Source of the DNA: Collinsella aerofaciens
GTDB taxonomy: Bacteria; Actinomycetota; Coriobacteriia; Coriobacteriales; Coriobacteriaceae
DNA length: 64,000 nt
Direction: 5' to 3'
NCBI RefSeq assembly: GCF_963360655.1
Contig: NZ_OY725712.1
Location: 1,054,001 to 1,118,000, forward strand
Shown here piece by piece: positions 11,199 through 19,995 of this stretch. The notes beneath the pieces were generated by a model. That model was not told where the DNA came from. It ran no database searches and was given only the letters and a program-made list of their open reading frames with translations. The position numbers and the translations under genes are program-made. The first letter of the stretch is position 1; every line of letters begins with the position of its first letter.

Positions 11199-12038
11199 TT
11201 ACAATCCTTTTTTGGAGATGATCCGGTTGAGATGGATCATCAGATAGAGTTCCTCCTCCTCGGAGAGCGTGGCGTCCCACGTTTCACGACAATAGGAACC
11301 GATATGCTTCACGCACTCTGCCAACTGCGGAAACTCCTCACGAAAGTTCTTGTACATCTGCATGTTGGCGCTGTTCAGCGACTCGCCGGCTTGAATGCGC
11401 TTGAACAGGTACCGCAGATGCGTGGCGAAGCGGGTGAAATCAAAGGAATCGCGGTCGACAATAATGCGGAAATCGCTTTCGAGAATCTCGATAACGTCCT
11501 CGAGCATATCGTCGAACTGCTTTGTGGGCTCGGCCGTGGCTTTGACGGCTTCAACAACCCGTGCGTTCACGAGATTCATCGCAATACTGGCAATCTCATC
11601 CTTGGGAAGCCGCTCTCCGAGCTCCTTCTCGAGTCGCATGACGATAAACTGGGCAGCCTTGTATTCCTTCGGATACGTCTCCCGCACTTCATAGGCAAGA
11701 GGCATCGCGATGCGGACCCCCTTTTGGGCTCGCGCAACGGCAAACGACAGGTGATCAGCCATGAACAGCGTCGCATTGGTTGAGAGGTCGTAGGGCAGTT
11801 CGTTGGCAACGATGTCCATAACTTTCGCCGCAAACATCACGATATCCGAGGGAAGATCCCTCATGACATCTTGTCCTTTAGGATCAATGTCGTAAAACGT
11901 ATGCTCGATTTTAGAAAGAGGGAGCTCTCGAGGAAAATCTCCGCCGAAACCGACGCCCCTGCCCATGGCGATGACATCTCGCCCCTGTCCGTCACGGCAA
12001 AGAACCGCGTTGTTGTTAAGCTTTTTAATTGCAAGCAT
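11199..12038 (-). CDS. licT: BglG/LicT-family RNA-binding antiterminator
   Basis: A 279-residue regulator. The CAT RNA-binding domain (1-55; IKKLNNNAVLC, GRGVGFG) is followed by two PRD domains (about 65-170 and 171-279) with conserved His residues in LMADHLSFA and in the second PRD (HLRYLF, MIHLNR). PTS-dependent phosphorylation of these His residues sets its activity. It binds the RAT hairpin and stops formation of the overlapping terminator. AGGAGG sits 6 bases before ATG 12038. Both RAT-like sequences and a terminator lie directly upstream, so the gene and operon are autoregulated. Confidence 0.95.
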   Translation of the reverse strand: MLAIKKLNNNAVLCRDGQGRDVIAMGRGVGFGGDFPRELPLSKIEHTFYDIDPKGQDVMRDLPSDIVMFAAKVMDIVANELPYDLSTNATLFMADHLSFAVARAQKGVRIAMPLAYEVRETYPKEYKAAQFIVMRLEKELGERLPKDEIASIAMNLVNARVVEAVKATAEPTKQFDDMLEDVIEILESDFRIIVDRDSFDFTRFATHLRYLFKRIQAGESLNSANMQMYKNFREEFPQLAECVKHIGSYCRETWDATLSEEEELYLMIHLNRIISKKGL

Positions 12039-12067
12039 GGTGAACCTCCTTTCAAGAACACTCACAG

Positions 12068-12112
12068 AAAAAGGCATGATAGCCAATAGCAGTGCTATTG
12101 CGGTCATGCCTT
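12068..12112 (-). terminator. LicT-controlled leader terminator
   Basis: On the minus strand AAGGCATGA with an inner GCAATAGCA pairs with TGCTATTG and TCATGCCTT, followed by TTTTCTG. It lies between the RAT and the licT start and completes the antitermination switch. Confidence 0.85.
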
Positions 12113-12114
12113 AC

Positions 12115-12124
12115 GTAACAATCC
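12115..12124 (-). promoter_or_regulatory. Second RAT-like core before the bgl leader terminator
   Basis: GGATTGTTAC on the minus strand, identical to the first ten bases of the RAT at 12141-12170 and directly preceding the terminator's 5' arm. It overlaps the expected position of a terminator-exclusive RAT. Confidence 0.6.
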
Positions 12125-12140
12125 GTGTTGTATTGCTCTT

Positions 12141-12170
12141 GGGCATGCCTCCACACAGGAGTAACAATCC
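12141..12170 (-). promoter_or_regulatory. RAT (ribonucleic antiterminator) of the licT-bglP-bglA operon
   Basis: On the minus strand GGATTGTTACTCC, a TGTG loop, GGAGGC then ATGCCC matches the LicT/SacY RAT consensus (GGATTGTTACT...GGC...). Confidence 0.9.
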
Positions 12171-12184
12171 AAGATGCAAAATGC

Positions 12185-12190
12185 ATTATA
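12185..12190 (-). promoter_or_regulatory. -10 box of the bgl operon
   Basis: A perfect TATAAT on the minus strand 14 bp before the RAT. The -35 region is GC-rich and matches poorly. Confidence 0.6.
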
Positions 12191-12287
12191 GCGCTCTCCC
12201 CGCCCCGGGGACCATCGGGCTGGCGAACGGTAGATGTCGGCCCGCCAGCGGCCACATCGAGCAGATGGGCGTGCTTCGATCCCGAGC

Positions 12288-13262
12288 CTAGCCTAGGATG
12301 CGGGCCATGCGCGCCTTGAACTCGGACAGGAAGCGCGGGGCATCCACGGTCAGTGCCACAAGCGCGCTCTTGTCTGGATCGGATAGGCGGCGCTCGTCGC
12401 AAATGGTGCGGCCGCGATACTCGCCGAGCAGGTCGACGCGCAGGTTACAGCCGAGCGCACCCACGAGCGTGGGGTCGATCGCCACAGCGACGGCAAGCGG
12501 ATCGTGCAGCGCGCAGCCACCCAGGTAGGGGGCGTTCATCTCGTACGAGCCAATGTAGTGCTCCACCATGCTCGCAAACGCGCAACCGGTCATGGTGCCC
12601 GAACCCGTCCAGCCGGCAATGTCGCGACGCGTGAGCACCACGCGATGCGTCACATCCAGACCCACCATAGTGAGCTTGCGGCCCGAACGTAGCACGGCAT
12701 CGGCCGCCTCGGGATCGCTTGCCATGTTGGCCTCGGCGCCCGCACTCACGTTTCCGGGCACGGTCAGGGCGCCGCCCATCACGACCACGCGACCGATAGA
12801 CATCATCGCCGCCGCATCGCGCTCCAAGGCAAGTGCCAGGTTGGAGAGCGGACCGGTCGCCACGTAGATCAGATCGGGGCCATAGGTGCGCGCGGCATCG
12901 ATCAGATAATCGACCGCCGCGTTGCCATCAGCCGACGTCGCCCCCACCGGCTCGTACGGCGACGCGGGCACGCTCGCCCCGCCAATGCCGTTCTTGCCGT
13001 GGATGAGCGTGGTGGACGCCGGCGGTGTATAGGGCTCAGTCGCCTTAATGGGACGATCGGCGCCCAGGTACACCGGAATCTCGGGGCGACCCAGCAGATC
13101 GAGCACTGCCAGGCAGTTGTGCGCCGATTGCTCGACGCGCACGTTGCCAAAGCACGTGGTGATGCCCACGAGCTCCACCTCGGGGCTCGCGATGGCATAG
13201 GCAAGCGCCATCGCATCGTCCACGCCCATATCCAGATCAAGGATCAGCTTCTTGATTGCCAT
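12288..13262 (-). CDS. Nucleoside hydrolase (inosine/uridine-preferring type)
   Basis: A 324-residue cytoplasmic enzyme that splits the N-glycosidic bond of ribonucleosides to base and ribose. The Ca-binding Asp cluster appears as DLDMGVDDAMAL (residues 9-20), equal to the family DxDxxxDD motif. The later catalytic His is in GGCALHDPLAVA (about residue 252). It lies 4 bp downstream of a ribokinase gene in the same operon, which is a common pairing: the released ribose is phosphorylated at once. The base preference is not readable from sequence. Transcription probably starts at the rbsK promoter. Confidence 0.95.
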   Translation of the reverse strand: MAIKKLILDLDMGVDDAMALAYAIASPEVELVGITTCFGNVRVEQSAHNCLAVLDLLGRPEIPVYLGADRPIKATEPYTPPASTTLIHGKNGIGGASVPASPYEPVGATSADGNAAVDYLIDAARTYGPDLIYVATGPLSNLALALERDAAAMMSIGRVVVMGGALTVPGNVSAGAEANMASDPEAADAVLRSGRKLTMVGLDVTHRVVLTRRDIAGWTGSGTMTGCAFASMVEHYIGSYEMNAPYLGGCALHDPLAVAVAIDPTLVGALGCNLRVDLLGEYRGRTICDERRLSDPDKSALVALTVDAPRFLSEFKARMARILG

Positions 13263-13266
13263 TGTT

Positions 13267-14262
13267 CTACTCCGCTTCTCCGTCTTGTACTAAATCGTCT
13301 AAATCAAACACGTGCTCAACTTCGGCGCGCGTGGGAATCGACTGTTGCGCGCCCAAGCGCGACACCGTCACCGCCGAGGCGCGTGCACCCGCCGCCATGC
13401 ACTCAAAGAGCGGCAAGCCCTCCAGACGAGCCGCCGCCAACGCGCCGATAAACGTATCGCCGGCGGCCGTGGTATCGACTACCGTGCTCGAAAGTGCCGG
13501 CAGACGCAGCGGCTCGCCGTCATCGCCGAGCGCAACCGAGCCGGCGCCGCCCAGCGTGATGACCGCAGCTCCGGCACCCTTGGCGAGCAGGGCATTGAGC
13601 GCCGCGGCGCAGCTCTCATCGTCCTTGGGCAGGATACCCGTCAGAACCTGGCACTCGGTCTCGTTGGGACAGACCAAGTCGACCGCAGGCCACGCTCCCG
13701 CCGGCAGATCGCAGGCGGGAGCCGGGTTAAAGACCGTATAGAACCCCAGCTCATGAGCGCAAACAAGCGCCTCGGCAGTCGCTGCAAGGTCACATTCGCC
13801 CTGAGCGATAAAGACGCTGCCGGCAGCCGGGGCAATATCGCTGGCGTCGCCGTCGAACTCATCGGCCACCAGACGTCTCAGCGCGCAGGCAACGTCCTCG
13901 CCCGCAAGCGCATGGTTGGCACCCGGTGACAGCACGATGCGGTTGTCGCCCTCGCAGCGAATGATGGTCGCCGTGCCCGTCTCCACGTCGTTGCACCGCG
14001 CCACAAAGTCACAGTCCACGCCAGCATCTTGGAGCCCCGCCACGAGCGATGCACCAAACGCATCGCGCCCGACCGCGCCGATCATGTTCGTGCGCGCGCC
14101 CATGCGCGCGGCAGCGACGGCCTGGTTGGCGCCTTTGCCGCCAGCGTTGGTGATAAAACCGCTGCCGCCGACGGTCTCGCCCGCGCGCGGCATGCGCTCG
14201 CACGCCACCGAAAGGTCCATGTTCATGCTGCCGAACACCGCAACAATGCCGTTGTCTGCCAT
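13267..14262 (-). CDS. rbsK: Ribokinase
   Basis: A 331-residue PfkB-family kinase, ATP + D-ribose to ribose 5-phosphate. The substrate motif GGKGANQAVAAARMG (about 42-56) and the anion-hole/catalytic-base motif DTTAAGDTFIGAL (about 265-277; Asp as base) are intact. The start at 14262 has AGGAGG seven bases upstream; an in-frame ATG at 14295 lacks such a site. It is the first gene of a two-gene operon with nucleoside hydrolase. A good promoter overlapped by a perfect dyad lies at 14327-14356. Confidence 0.95.
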   Translation of the reverse strand: MADNGIVAVFGSMNMDLSVACERMPRAGETVGGSGFITNAGGKGANQAVAAARMGARTNMIGAVGRDAFGASLVAGLQDAGVDCDFVARCNDVETGTATIIRCEGDNRIVLSPGANHALAGEDVACALRRLVADEFDGDASDIAPAAGSVFIAQGECDLAATAEALVCAHELGFYTVFNPAPACDLPAGAWPAVDLVCPNETECQVLTGILPKDDESCAAALNALLAKGAGAAVITLGGAGSVALGDDGEPLRLPALSSTVVDTTAAGDTFIGALAAARLEGLPLFECMAAGARASAVTVSRLGAQQSIPTRAEVEHVFDLDDLVQDGEAE

Positions 14263-14326
14263 GGAAACCTCCTCGTCTGCGGGCCTTGCACCCACCGTCG
14301 ACCGTCGATTGCGCGCCTTCGCACCC

Positions 14327-14356
14327 CTTATAACTTTAGTTCACTTTGATGTGAAC
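14327..14356 (-). promoter_or_regulatory. rbsK promoter overlapped by a perfect operator-like dyad
   Basis: On the minus strand TTCACA (14355-14350), a 17-bp spacer, then TATAAG (14332-14327). The dyad GTTCACTTTGATGTGAAC (14339-14356; 6-bp perfect arms, 6-bp centre) covers the -35 and half the spacer. Confidence 0.75.
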
Positions 14357-14449
14357 GCGCCCTTGAGGTTGCGCCAGCAGCAAGCATTCACAGGAGCAGG
14401 CAGCTACAATGAATATGTGCTGAGTATTCTCGTCATTGGATGATGTTTT

Positions 14450-16693
14450 ATGGAGCAATTCCCACAATCGAGCCCACGCGGACCGCGCCGCGCGCCCGAT
14501 AACCAGGCGCCGCACGAACGCCCGCGCGCCGACCGCCGCACCGGCGAGTCGCGACGCGGCCCGAGCCCGCATCGAACGCCCACCAACAAGGACGCCCATG
14601 CAGCCAAGACCAACACCGGCGCCACACACTCGTCCGCTACCGACAAGCAGGCACCCGCTCGTCCCAAGTCCCGCTACATTCCTGCGCTCGACGGCCTGCG
14701 CACGCTTGCCGTCGTCGCGGTGGTGCTCTATCACCTCAACCTCACGTGGGCTCAGGGCGGCCTGCTCGGCGTCACGATCTTCTTTGTGCTTTCGGGCTAT
14801 CTGATCACGCGCTTGCTGCTCAACGAAGTCGCTAAGACCGGCCGCATCGACCTTAAGAGCTTCTGGATTCGCCGCATCCGTCGCCTGGTCCCCGCCGTGG
14901 TAACGGTAGTGTTCGTGACCTGCGCGCTGTGTACCATCTTTAACCACGTGATGCTCACCAAGATGCGCCCCGACATCCTGCCGTCGCTGCTGTTCTTCAA
15001 CAACTGGTGGCAGATTGCCCAAAACGTCTCGTACTTCAATGCCCTGGGCGACCCCTCACCGCTCACGCACTTTTGGTCGCTTGCCATCGAGGAACAGTTC
15101 TACCTAATTTGGCCGCCACTGCTGTTTGCCATGGTATCCATGCATGTGAGCAAGCCCAACACGCGCCGCGTGGTTCTGGGCCTTGCCGCGGTATCTGCCC
15201 TCGCCATGATGGTGCTCTATAACCCCGCCGCCGACCCCAGCCGCGTGTACTACGGCACCGACACCCGTGTGTTCTCGCTGCTGCTGGGTGCCTGGATGGC
15301 CTTTATCCCCGATCGCGACCTGGCGCCGGTGCGTCTCGCTCGTCGTTTGGGGCTCAATCGCCTGGCCGGCGCCGCCAAGCACGGCAAGAACGCCGAGGGC
15401 AAGCCTGGCGAGAAGGCCGACGAATCAGCCGAGACCGCCCCGGCACAACCGAGCGCCCTCGTGCGCTTTTGGTCCTCGCCCGCATCCATCGATGTGCTGG
15501 GCGTCGTGGGTCTGGTTGGCCTTGCCGCCATGGTCGCGCTCACCAACGGCTACACCGCCTTCCAGTATCGCGGAGGCACGCTGCTGTGCTCGATCCTCAC
15601 GCTCATGGTCATCGCGGCCTGCGTGCAGCCCCAGGGAATGGTTGCCCGCGCGCTGTCCGCCGAGCCGCTCGTGTGGATTGGCAAGCGCTCGTACAGCATC
15701 TACCTGTGGCACTATCCGCTGCTGTTGCTCATGAACCCGGTCGCCAACATCAACGATACGCCCTGGTGGCAATACATTTTGCAGGTGCTGCTGGTGGTCG
15801 CCGTGGCAGAGTGCTGCTATCGCTTTATCGAGACTCCGTTTAGGAAGGGCGCCTTTGGGCGCACCGTCGCCGAATTCCGCGATGGCACCGCCACGCCCGC
15901 CAACTGGGTGCGCGCGCACGTCCCTGTCTGCGCAGCCTGTGCTGTCGTGTTGGTCGTTGCACTGGGCGGCCTGATCTTTGTGCCGGAGACCTCCGCACTG
16001 AGCGGTGAGGGCGCCGAAGTCCTCAACAAGGAAGCCAAGAACACCGCGCCCGCCGACCAACAGGCGGCCGACGACACCGACAAGGACAACGACGGCTTCC
16101 CCGATGGCTCCTACGATCTGCTTATGATCGGCGACTCCGTGTCGCTGCGTGCCGTAGACACCTTTGACGGCGTGTTCCCGCACAGCCATATCGATGCCGA
16201 AAAGGGCCGCCAGTTCGATGCGGGGCGCGCGACATTTGAAGGCTATATCCAGCAGAACCTTGCCGGCAAGATCGTGGTCTTTGCCCTGGGCACCAACGGC
16301 TTGGTAACCGACGACCAGATCGACGCCATCATGGCCGATGCGGGAGATAAGCGTATGGTGGTGTTTGTGAACACGCGCAGCCCGCAGCCGTGGGTTGGCT
16401 CTACCAACCAGGCCATCGCCAACGCCGCTACGCGCTACAAGAACGTGCGCGTTATCGACTGGTACGGATACAGTGCCAACCGCAACGACCTGTTCGATGG
16501 CGATGGCACGCACCTATCGACCACTGGCGTGACTGAGTACCTCAACTTGATCCACGATGCCGTCAAGAAGGACCTGCCCGTACACCCCGAGGATCACGTC
16601 AACGATCCGCAGCCGGCAGCCGTCAAGTCTGCCACCGACGCACTCGTCAATGCGCTCGCTCTCAAGCCGCACAAGCTGGGCACCGATAAGTAA
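14450..16693 (+). CDS. OatA-like membrane O-acetyltransferase with SGNH domain
   Basis: A 747-residue protein. A basic, Pro/Arg-rich cytoplasmic N-terminus (1-75) precedes an acyltransferase-3 domain with about ten or eleven membrane segments (about 76-470); the catalytic-type His95 is in VVLYHLNLTW. A TM and a linker lead to an extracytoplasmic SGNH domain (about 550-735) with GDSVS (catalytic Ser), GTNG and a DGTHL (Asp/His) block. It is likely to O-acetylate peptidoglycan or a surface glycan. The start is the first ATG of the frame; the Shine-Dalgarno (GGATG) is weak. It is divergent from rbsK. Confidence 0.92.
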   Translation: MEQFPQSSPRGPRRAPDNQAPHERPRADRRTGESRRGPSPHRTPTNKDAHAAKTNTGATHSSATDKQAPARPKSRYIPALDGLRTLAVVAVVLYHLNLTWAQGGLLGVTIFFVLSGYLITRLLLNEVAKTGRIDLKSFWIRRIRRLVPAVVTVVFVTCALCTIFNHVMLTKMRPDILPSLLFFNNWWQIAQNVSYFNALGDPSPLTHFWSLAIEEQFYLIWPPLLFAMVSMHVSKPNTRRVVLGLAAVSALAMMVLYNPAADPSRVYYGTDTRVFSLLLGAWMAFIPDRDLAPVRLARRLGLNRLAGAAKHGKNAEGKPGEKADESAETAPAQPSALVRFWSSPASIDVLGVVGLVGLAAMVALTNGYTAFQYRGGTLLCSILTLMVIAACVQPQGMVARALSAEPLVWIGKRSYSIYLWHYPLLLLMNPVANINDTPWWQYILQVLLVVAVAECCYRFIETPFRKGAFGRTVAEFRDGTATPANWVRAHVPVCAACAVVLVVALGGLIFVPETSALSGEGAEVLNKEAKNTAPADQQAADDTDKDNDGFPDGSYDLLMIGDSVSLRAVDTFDGVFPHSHIDAEKGRQFDAGRATFEGYIQQNLAGKIVVFALGTNGLVTDDQIDAIMADAGDKRMVVFVNTRSPQPWVGSTNQAIANAATRYKNVRVIDWYGYSANRNDLFDGDGTHLSTTGVTEYLNLIHDAVKKDLPVHPEDHVNDPQPAAVKSATDALVNALALKPHKLGTDK

Positions 16694-16716
16694 CCTGCAG
16701 CGCAAACTTCCCACAT

Positions 16717-16754
16717 CCGGAGGGGGTGTCTGCCACGGCAGACACCCCCTCCGG
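16717..16754. repeat. Perfect 18-bp-arm palindrome
   Basis: CCGGAGGGGGTGTCTGCC (16717-16734) is the exact reverse complement of 16737-16754, with a 2-base loop. No T-run follows on either strand. It follows the acyltransferase stop codon by 23 bp and precedes the IS256 element. Confidence 0.85.
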
Positions 16755-16880
16755 CAGTTAGGGACACTCCTGGCGCAGCCAATGAAGACCTCTACGGATG
16801 AATTCCAGGCCGCTCCGTCGCTCCAGACATCGTTTCCGCGCCTCGTGCCTGCCCCAAACAATCAAAACAAGCCCTTTTCG

Positions 16881-18404
16881 CCGCACCCTCGGTAGCGCGC
16901 AGAGATGTGGTGTAAGAGGCGGGGCATGCCCCGCCTCTTCCCTTTCTTGAAAGGGAGGGGACACCGCCTAGAATTCGTCGTTGGAGTAATGAAGGTGACG
17001 AATGGAAGGAAAGGCGATGCCCCAAGAAGAGAGTGTACTGCGCCTCGGCCGCGACGAGGCCCTCGAGGCGGCGAGGCTTTGGCAGGAGTGCGGCGACGCG
17101 CGCGAGTTCGCGTGCAGGGTGCTGGGCGGCGTGATGAACGCGCTGATGGACTCCGAGGCCCAGCAGATGTGCGGCGCGGGCCGCAACGAGCGCAGCGACG
17201 GCAGGGAGAACAGCCGCAACGGCTACCGCCCCAGGTCGCTCAAGACCGCCGTGGGCGACGTGGAGCTCGAGATACCCAAGCTCAGGCACGGCACCTACTA
17301 CCCCGAGGGCATGCTCGCGCGATGGTCGCGCGTCGACACCTCGGTGGCCGCCATCGTGCAGGAGATGTACGTGTGCGGCGTGTCCACCCGCAAGGTCGAG
17401 CGCGTGGCGTCCAAGCTGGGCATATCCTCGCTGTCGAGCTCGGAGGTCTCGAGCCTCTGCTCCGACCTCGACGCCGAGGTGGCGGAGTTCCGCCGCCGCG
17501 ACCTGTCGGGCACGCCGTGCTGCTACCTGTGGCTCGACGCCACCTACATGAGCTGCAGGGTCGGCTCGTCGGTCGTCTCGCAGGGCGTCGTGACCGCGAT
17601 CGGGCTGGGCGCCGACGGGCGCAAGCACTTCCTGGGCTGCGACGTGGTCGACACCGAGAGCGAGGACTCCTGGGCGGCGTTCCTCGGCGGGCTGCGCGAG
17701 CGCGGGCTGGCCGGCGTTCGCCTCGTGGTCTCCGACAGCCACGCCGGGCTCGTGGCCGCCGTCTCGCGCCTGTTCCAGGGCTGCGCCTGGCAGCGCTGCG
17801 TGACGCACCTGCAGCGCAACCTCCAGAGCGCCTGCTCGGGCAGGCCCGAGGACTCCAAGGCGGCCGTCAGGGACCTCGTGCACGCCGCGGTCTACCAGGA
17901 CGACCCCGACCTCGCGCGCTGCGTGTGGGCCGAGGCGGCGCCCTGGGTGGCGTCGGTGTCCGCCAGGGCCGGCGAGGTCTTCGAGCAGGCCGAGGACTCC
18001 GCGCTGGCGTTCACGGCCTTCCCCAGGGCGCACTGGGCCAAGCTCCGCACCAACAACGTCCAGGAGCGCGCCAACCGCGAGATCAAGCGCCGCTACAGGG
18101 TCGTGCAGTCCTTCCCCTCGAGGGAGTCGATGCTGCGCCTGACGTGCGCGAGCCTCATGGAGACCGAGGGGCAGTGGTCCCAGCAGCGCATGTTCTCCGA
18201 GGCCTCGGCCGCCGAGGGCTTCGCCGAGCCCGCGGACAGGCCGGCCCCGACAGAGGGGAGGCGCCGCGCGCTCGGGCGGCGCGCCAGGGAGATAGTGGAC
18301 GAGATAGTCGAGAAGCACGGCCTCAAGAAGGAGTAACATCGGGACTTGCAGCGACGGACCTCAGGACACTCTTACACCACGTCTGCGCGCGCGACCGCAC
18401 CCTC
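16881..18404 (+). mobile_element. IS256-family insertion sequence
   Basis: The transposase (17002-18336) is flanked by imperfect inverted repeats: outer GCGCGCAGAGATGTGG then TGTAAGAG at about 16895-16918, and its complement ending near 18392 with two bases fewer. CCGCACCCTC is present at 16881-16890 and again at 18395-18404, a likely target-site duplication (IS256 elements usually make 8-9 bp). The IS interior is about 1504 bp. Boundaries within a few bases are uncertain. Confidence 0.8.
17002..18336 (+). CDS. IS256-family DDE transposase
   Basis: A 444-residue full-length transposase. The DDE triad is readable as Asp179 (LWLDATYM), Asp245 (VVSDSHAG) and a Glu near 355-360 in the NNVQERANREIKRR region. 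The mutator-type C/H motif (CAWQRCVTHLQRN) lies after the second Asp. An alternative start 15 bp later (ATG 17017) has a better Shine-Dalgarno. Codon use is strikingly GC-rich and uses AGG/AGC codons more than the neighbours, in line with transfer. Intact and presumably active. Confidence 0.93.
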   Translation: MEGKAMPQEESVLRLGRDEALEAARLWQECGDAREFACRVLGGVMNALMDSEAQQMCGAGRNERSDGRENSRNGYRPRSLKTAVGDVELEIPKLRHGTYYPEGMLARWSRVDTSVAAIVQEMYVCGVSTRKVERVASKLGISSLSSSEVSSLCSDLDAEVAEFRRRDLSGTPCCYLWLDATYMSCRVGSSVVSQGVVTAIGLGADGRKHFLGCDVVDTESEDSWAAFLGGLRERGLAGVRLVVSDSHAGLVAAVSRLFQGCAWQRCVTHLQRNLQSACSGRPEDSKAAVRDLVHAAVYQDDPDLARCVWAEAAPWVASVSARAGEVFEQAEDSALAFTAFPRAHWAKLRTNNVQERANREIKRRYRVVQSFPSRESMLRLTCASLMETEGQWSQQRMFSEASAAEGFAEPADRPAPTEGRRRALGRRAREIVDEIVEKHGLKKE

Positions 18405-18414
18405 AAAGGTCTGT

Positions 18415-18640
18415 GGGCAAAAAAGGGCAAATATGAGTACTGTTACCATTTTAGTAGCAGGCAAAACCACCCAAAATGACGTCCGAGCGACCCCTACAAC
18501 CCCCTAAAGCAGCCAACCTGACTGGTTTAAGGCGTATTGGAGCCAATTTTAATGAACATACTAAAGGCTATGTTCATTATCTTTTAGGATGTAAATGCTA
18601 TTCACTTAGCAACAGTACTCATATTTGGCATTTTTTGTCC
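18415..18640. repeat. MITE-like element with 31-bp inverted ends and inner hairpin
   Basis: The ends (18415-18446 and 18610-18640) share CAAATATGAGTACTGTT in inverted orientation, about 27 of 31 positions matching. Inside is a perfect 10-bp-arm hairpin AATGAACATA (18551-18560) / TATGTTCATT (18569-18578). It is AT-rich against its surroundings, has no coding sequence, and directly abuts the IS256 right end. Confidence 0.7.
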
Positions 18641-18663
18641 ATTGCTATATAACTAACACCCTA

Positions 18664-18712
18664 TAGCAGACAAAAAACAGGCCGCAGCCCATCGCTGCGG
18701 CCTGTTTGGAGT
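18664..18712 (-). terminator. Terminator after the Nramp-like gene
   Basis: On the minus strand AAACAGGCCGCAG pairs with CTGCGGCCTGTTT and runs into T residues. It ends the mgtE-like/Nramp-like transcript. Confidence 0.85.
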
Positions 18713-18724
18713 CCAAAAGAGGCG

Positions 18725-19987
18725 CTAAGCGCTGTAACCCATCGCCTGCAGAACAAACATGACGACCGTGAGCACCGTAATCACACCGATAGTCGCCCAA
18801 GTGAGCACATTCCACACGCGGCCGTTGCGGTTAGCGCCCATAATGTGACGGTCAGCGGCAATAACCACCTGGAACACCAGAACCACGGGCAGTAGCACGC
18901 CATTGATGACCTGCGAGGTCATCATAATCTGGAACAGATCGACGCCGGGCATAAGCACCAGCACGGCAGAGATACCGATGATGGCCGTAATGATGCCGCG
19001 ATAGACCGGGGCCTCGTCCCAGCTGCGGTCGGCACCGCGCTCCCAGCCAAATGCCTCGCAGATAGCGCTCGACGTAACGCCCGGCAGCACGCAGGCAGCC
19101 AAGAAGCTCGCCGCGACCAGGCCCGAGGCAAACAGTACCGTGGACCACTGACCCGCAATAGGCTCCAACGCGCGGGCAGCATCGGCGGCATCGCTAATCT
19201 GAATACCCGCCGGGAACAACACCGTACCGGTCGTGATGATAATAAAGCCGGCAATGACATCGGCGGCAAGCGAGCCGCTCACGGTATCGATGCGCTGCAG
19301 CACGATATCGTCCTCGCCCGCGTTCTTATCGACCACGTTGTTCTGCGCCAAGAAAATCATCCACGGCGCGATGGTGGTACCGATCGTTGCGACCACGAGC
19401 GACACGTAGTTGGGATCATTTTGAATGTTAGGCACGACCAGGTCGACCGCGACCTCGCCCCAGTTGGGGCCGGCCATAAACGCGGCGACGACGTAGGTCA
19501 CGAACACGCAGCTTACCAGCAGCAAAATCTTCTCGATGCGCTGGAAACTGCCCGACATGGTAAGCATCCACACCAGCAGCGCCACGAGCGGCACCGAGAT
19601 GCTCGCCGGCACGCCAAACAGAGCAAGGCCACTCGCGATACCCGCGAACTCCGAGATGGTCACCGCCGTGTTGGCGATCAACAGCGCCGCCATGGCCAAC
19701 ACGCTCTTGCGCACGCCAAAGCGCTCGCGAATGAGCGACGCCAGGCCCTTACCCGTGACGCATCCGCAGCGCGCCGCGGTCTCCTGCGTCACGATAAGCA
19801 GCACGGTCATGACGGGAAGCATCCAGAGCATCTTGTAGCCATAGCTGGCGCCCGCGCTGGAATACGTTGCAATGCCGCCGGCGTCATTGCCCGAAAGCGC
19901 CGCCAGCAGACCGGGACCCATAGCGCCAAAGATGGCCGCGATGGTCAACTTTTGCTTGGTGCCCGACTTTTGCTTGGTATTTTGCAC
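18725..19987 (-). CDS. Nramp-related divalent metal transporter, possibly Mg2+-type (NRMT)
   Basis: A 420-residue, about 11-TM protein. The GTG at 19987 is chosen: it lies 8 bp after the upstream stop and follows AGGTGG. Canonical Nramp has DPGN in TM1 and a metal-binding Met in TM6. Here TM1 reads LSGNDAGGIA (residues 32-40) and TM6 reads TIGTTIAPW (about 201-209), with no Met at the site. That pattern is like the Nramp-related Mg2+ transporters known from Eggerthella lenta, another Coriobacteriia. The gene follows a MgtE-like gene in one operon, which supports Mg2+ over Mn2+. The assignment is an inference from two motifs. Confidence 0.8.
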   Translation of the reverse strand: MQNTKQKSGTKQKLTIAAIFGAMGPGLLAALSGNDAGGIATYSSAGASYGYKMLWMLPVMTVLLIVTQETAARCGCVTGKGLASLIRERFGVRKSVLAMAALLIANTAVTISEFAGIASGLALFGVPASISVPLVALLVWMLTMSGSFQRIEKILLLVSCVFVTYVVAAFMAGPNWGEVAVDLVVPNIQNDPNYVSLVVATIGTTIAPWMIFLAQNNVVDKNAGEDDIVLQRIDTVSGSLAADVIAGFIIITTGTVLFPAGIQISDAADAARALEPIAGQWSTVLFASGLVAASFLAACVLPGVTSSAICEAFGWERGADRSWDEAPVYRGIITAIIGISAVLVLMPGVDLFQIMMTSQVINGVLLPVVLVFQVVIAADRHIMGANRNGRVWNVLTWATIGVITVLTVVMFVLQAMGYSA

Positions 19988-19995
19988 GCGACCAC

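Noticed and set aside
16792-18339. Minus-strand open frame opposite the IS256 transposase
   Set aside because: Shadow of the intact transposase; composition is Ala/Arg/His repeats without a fold.
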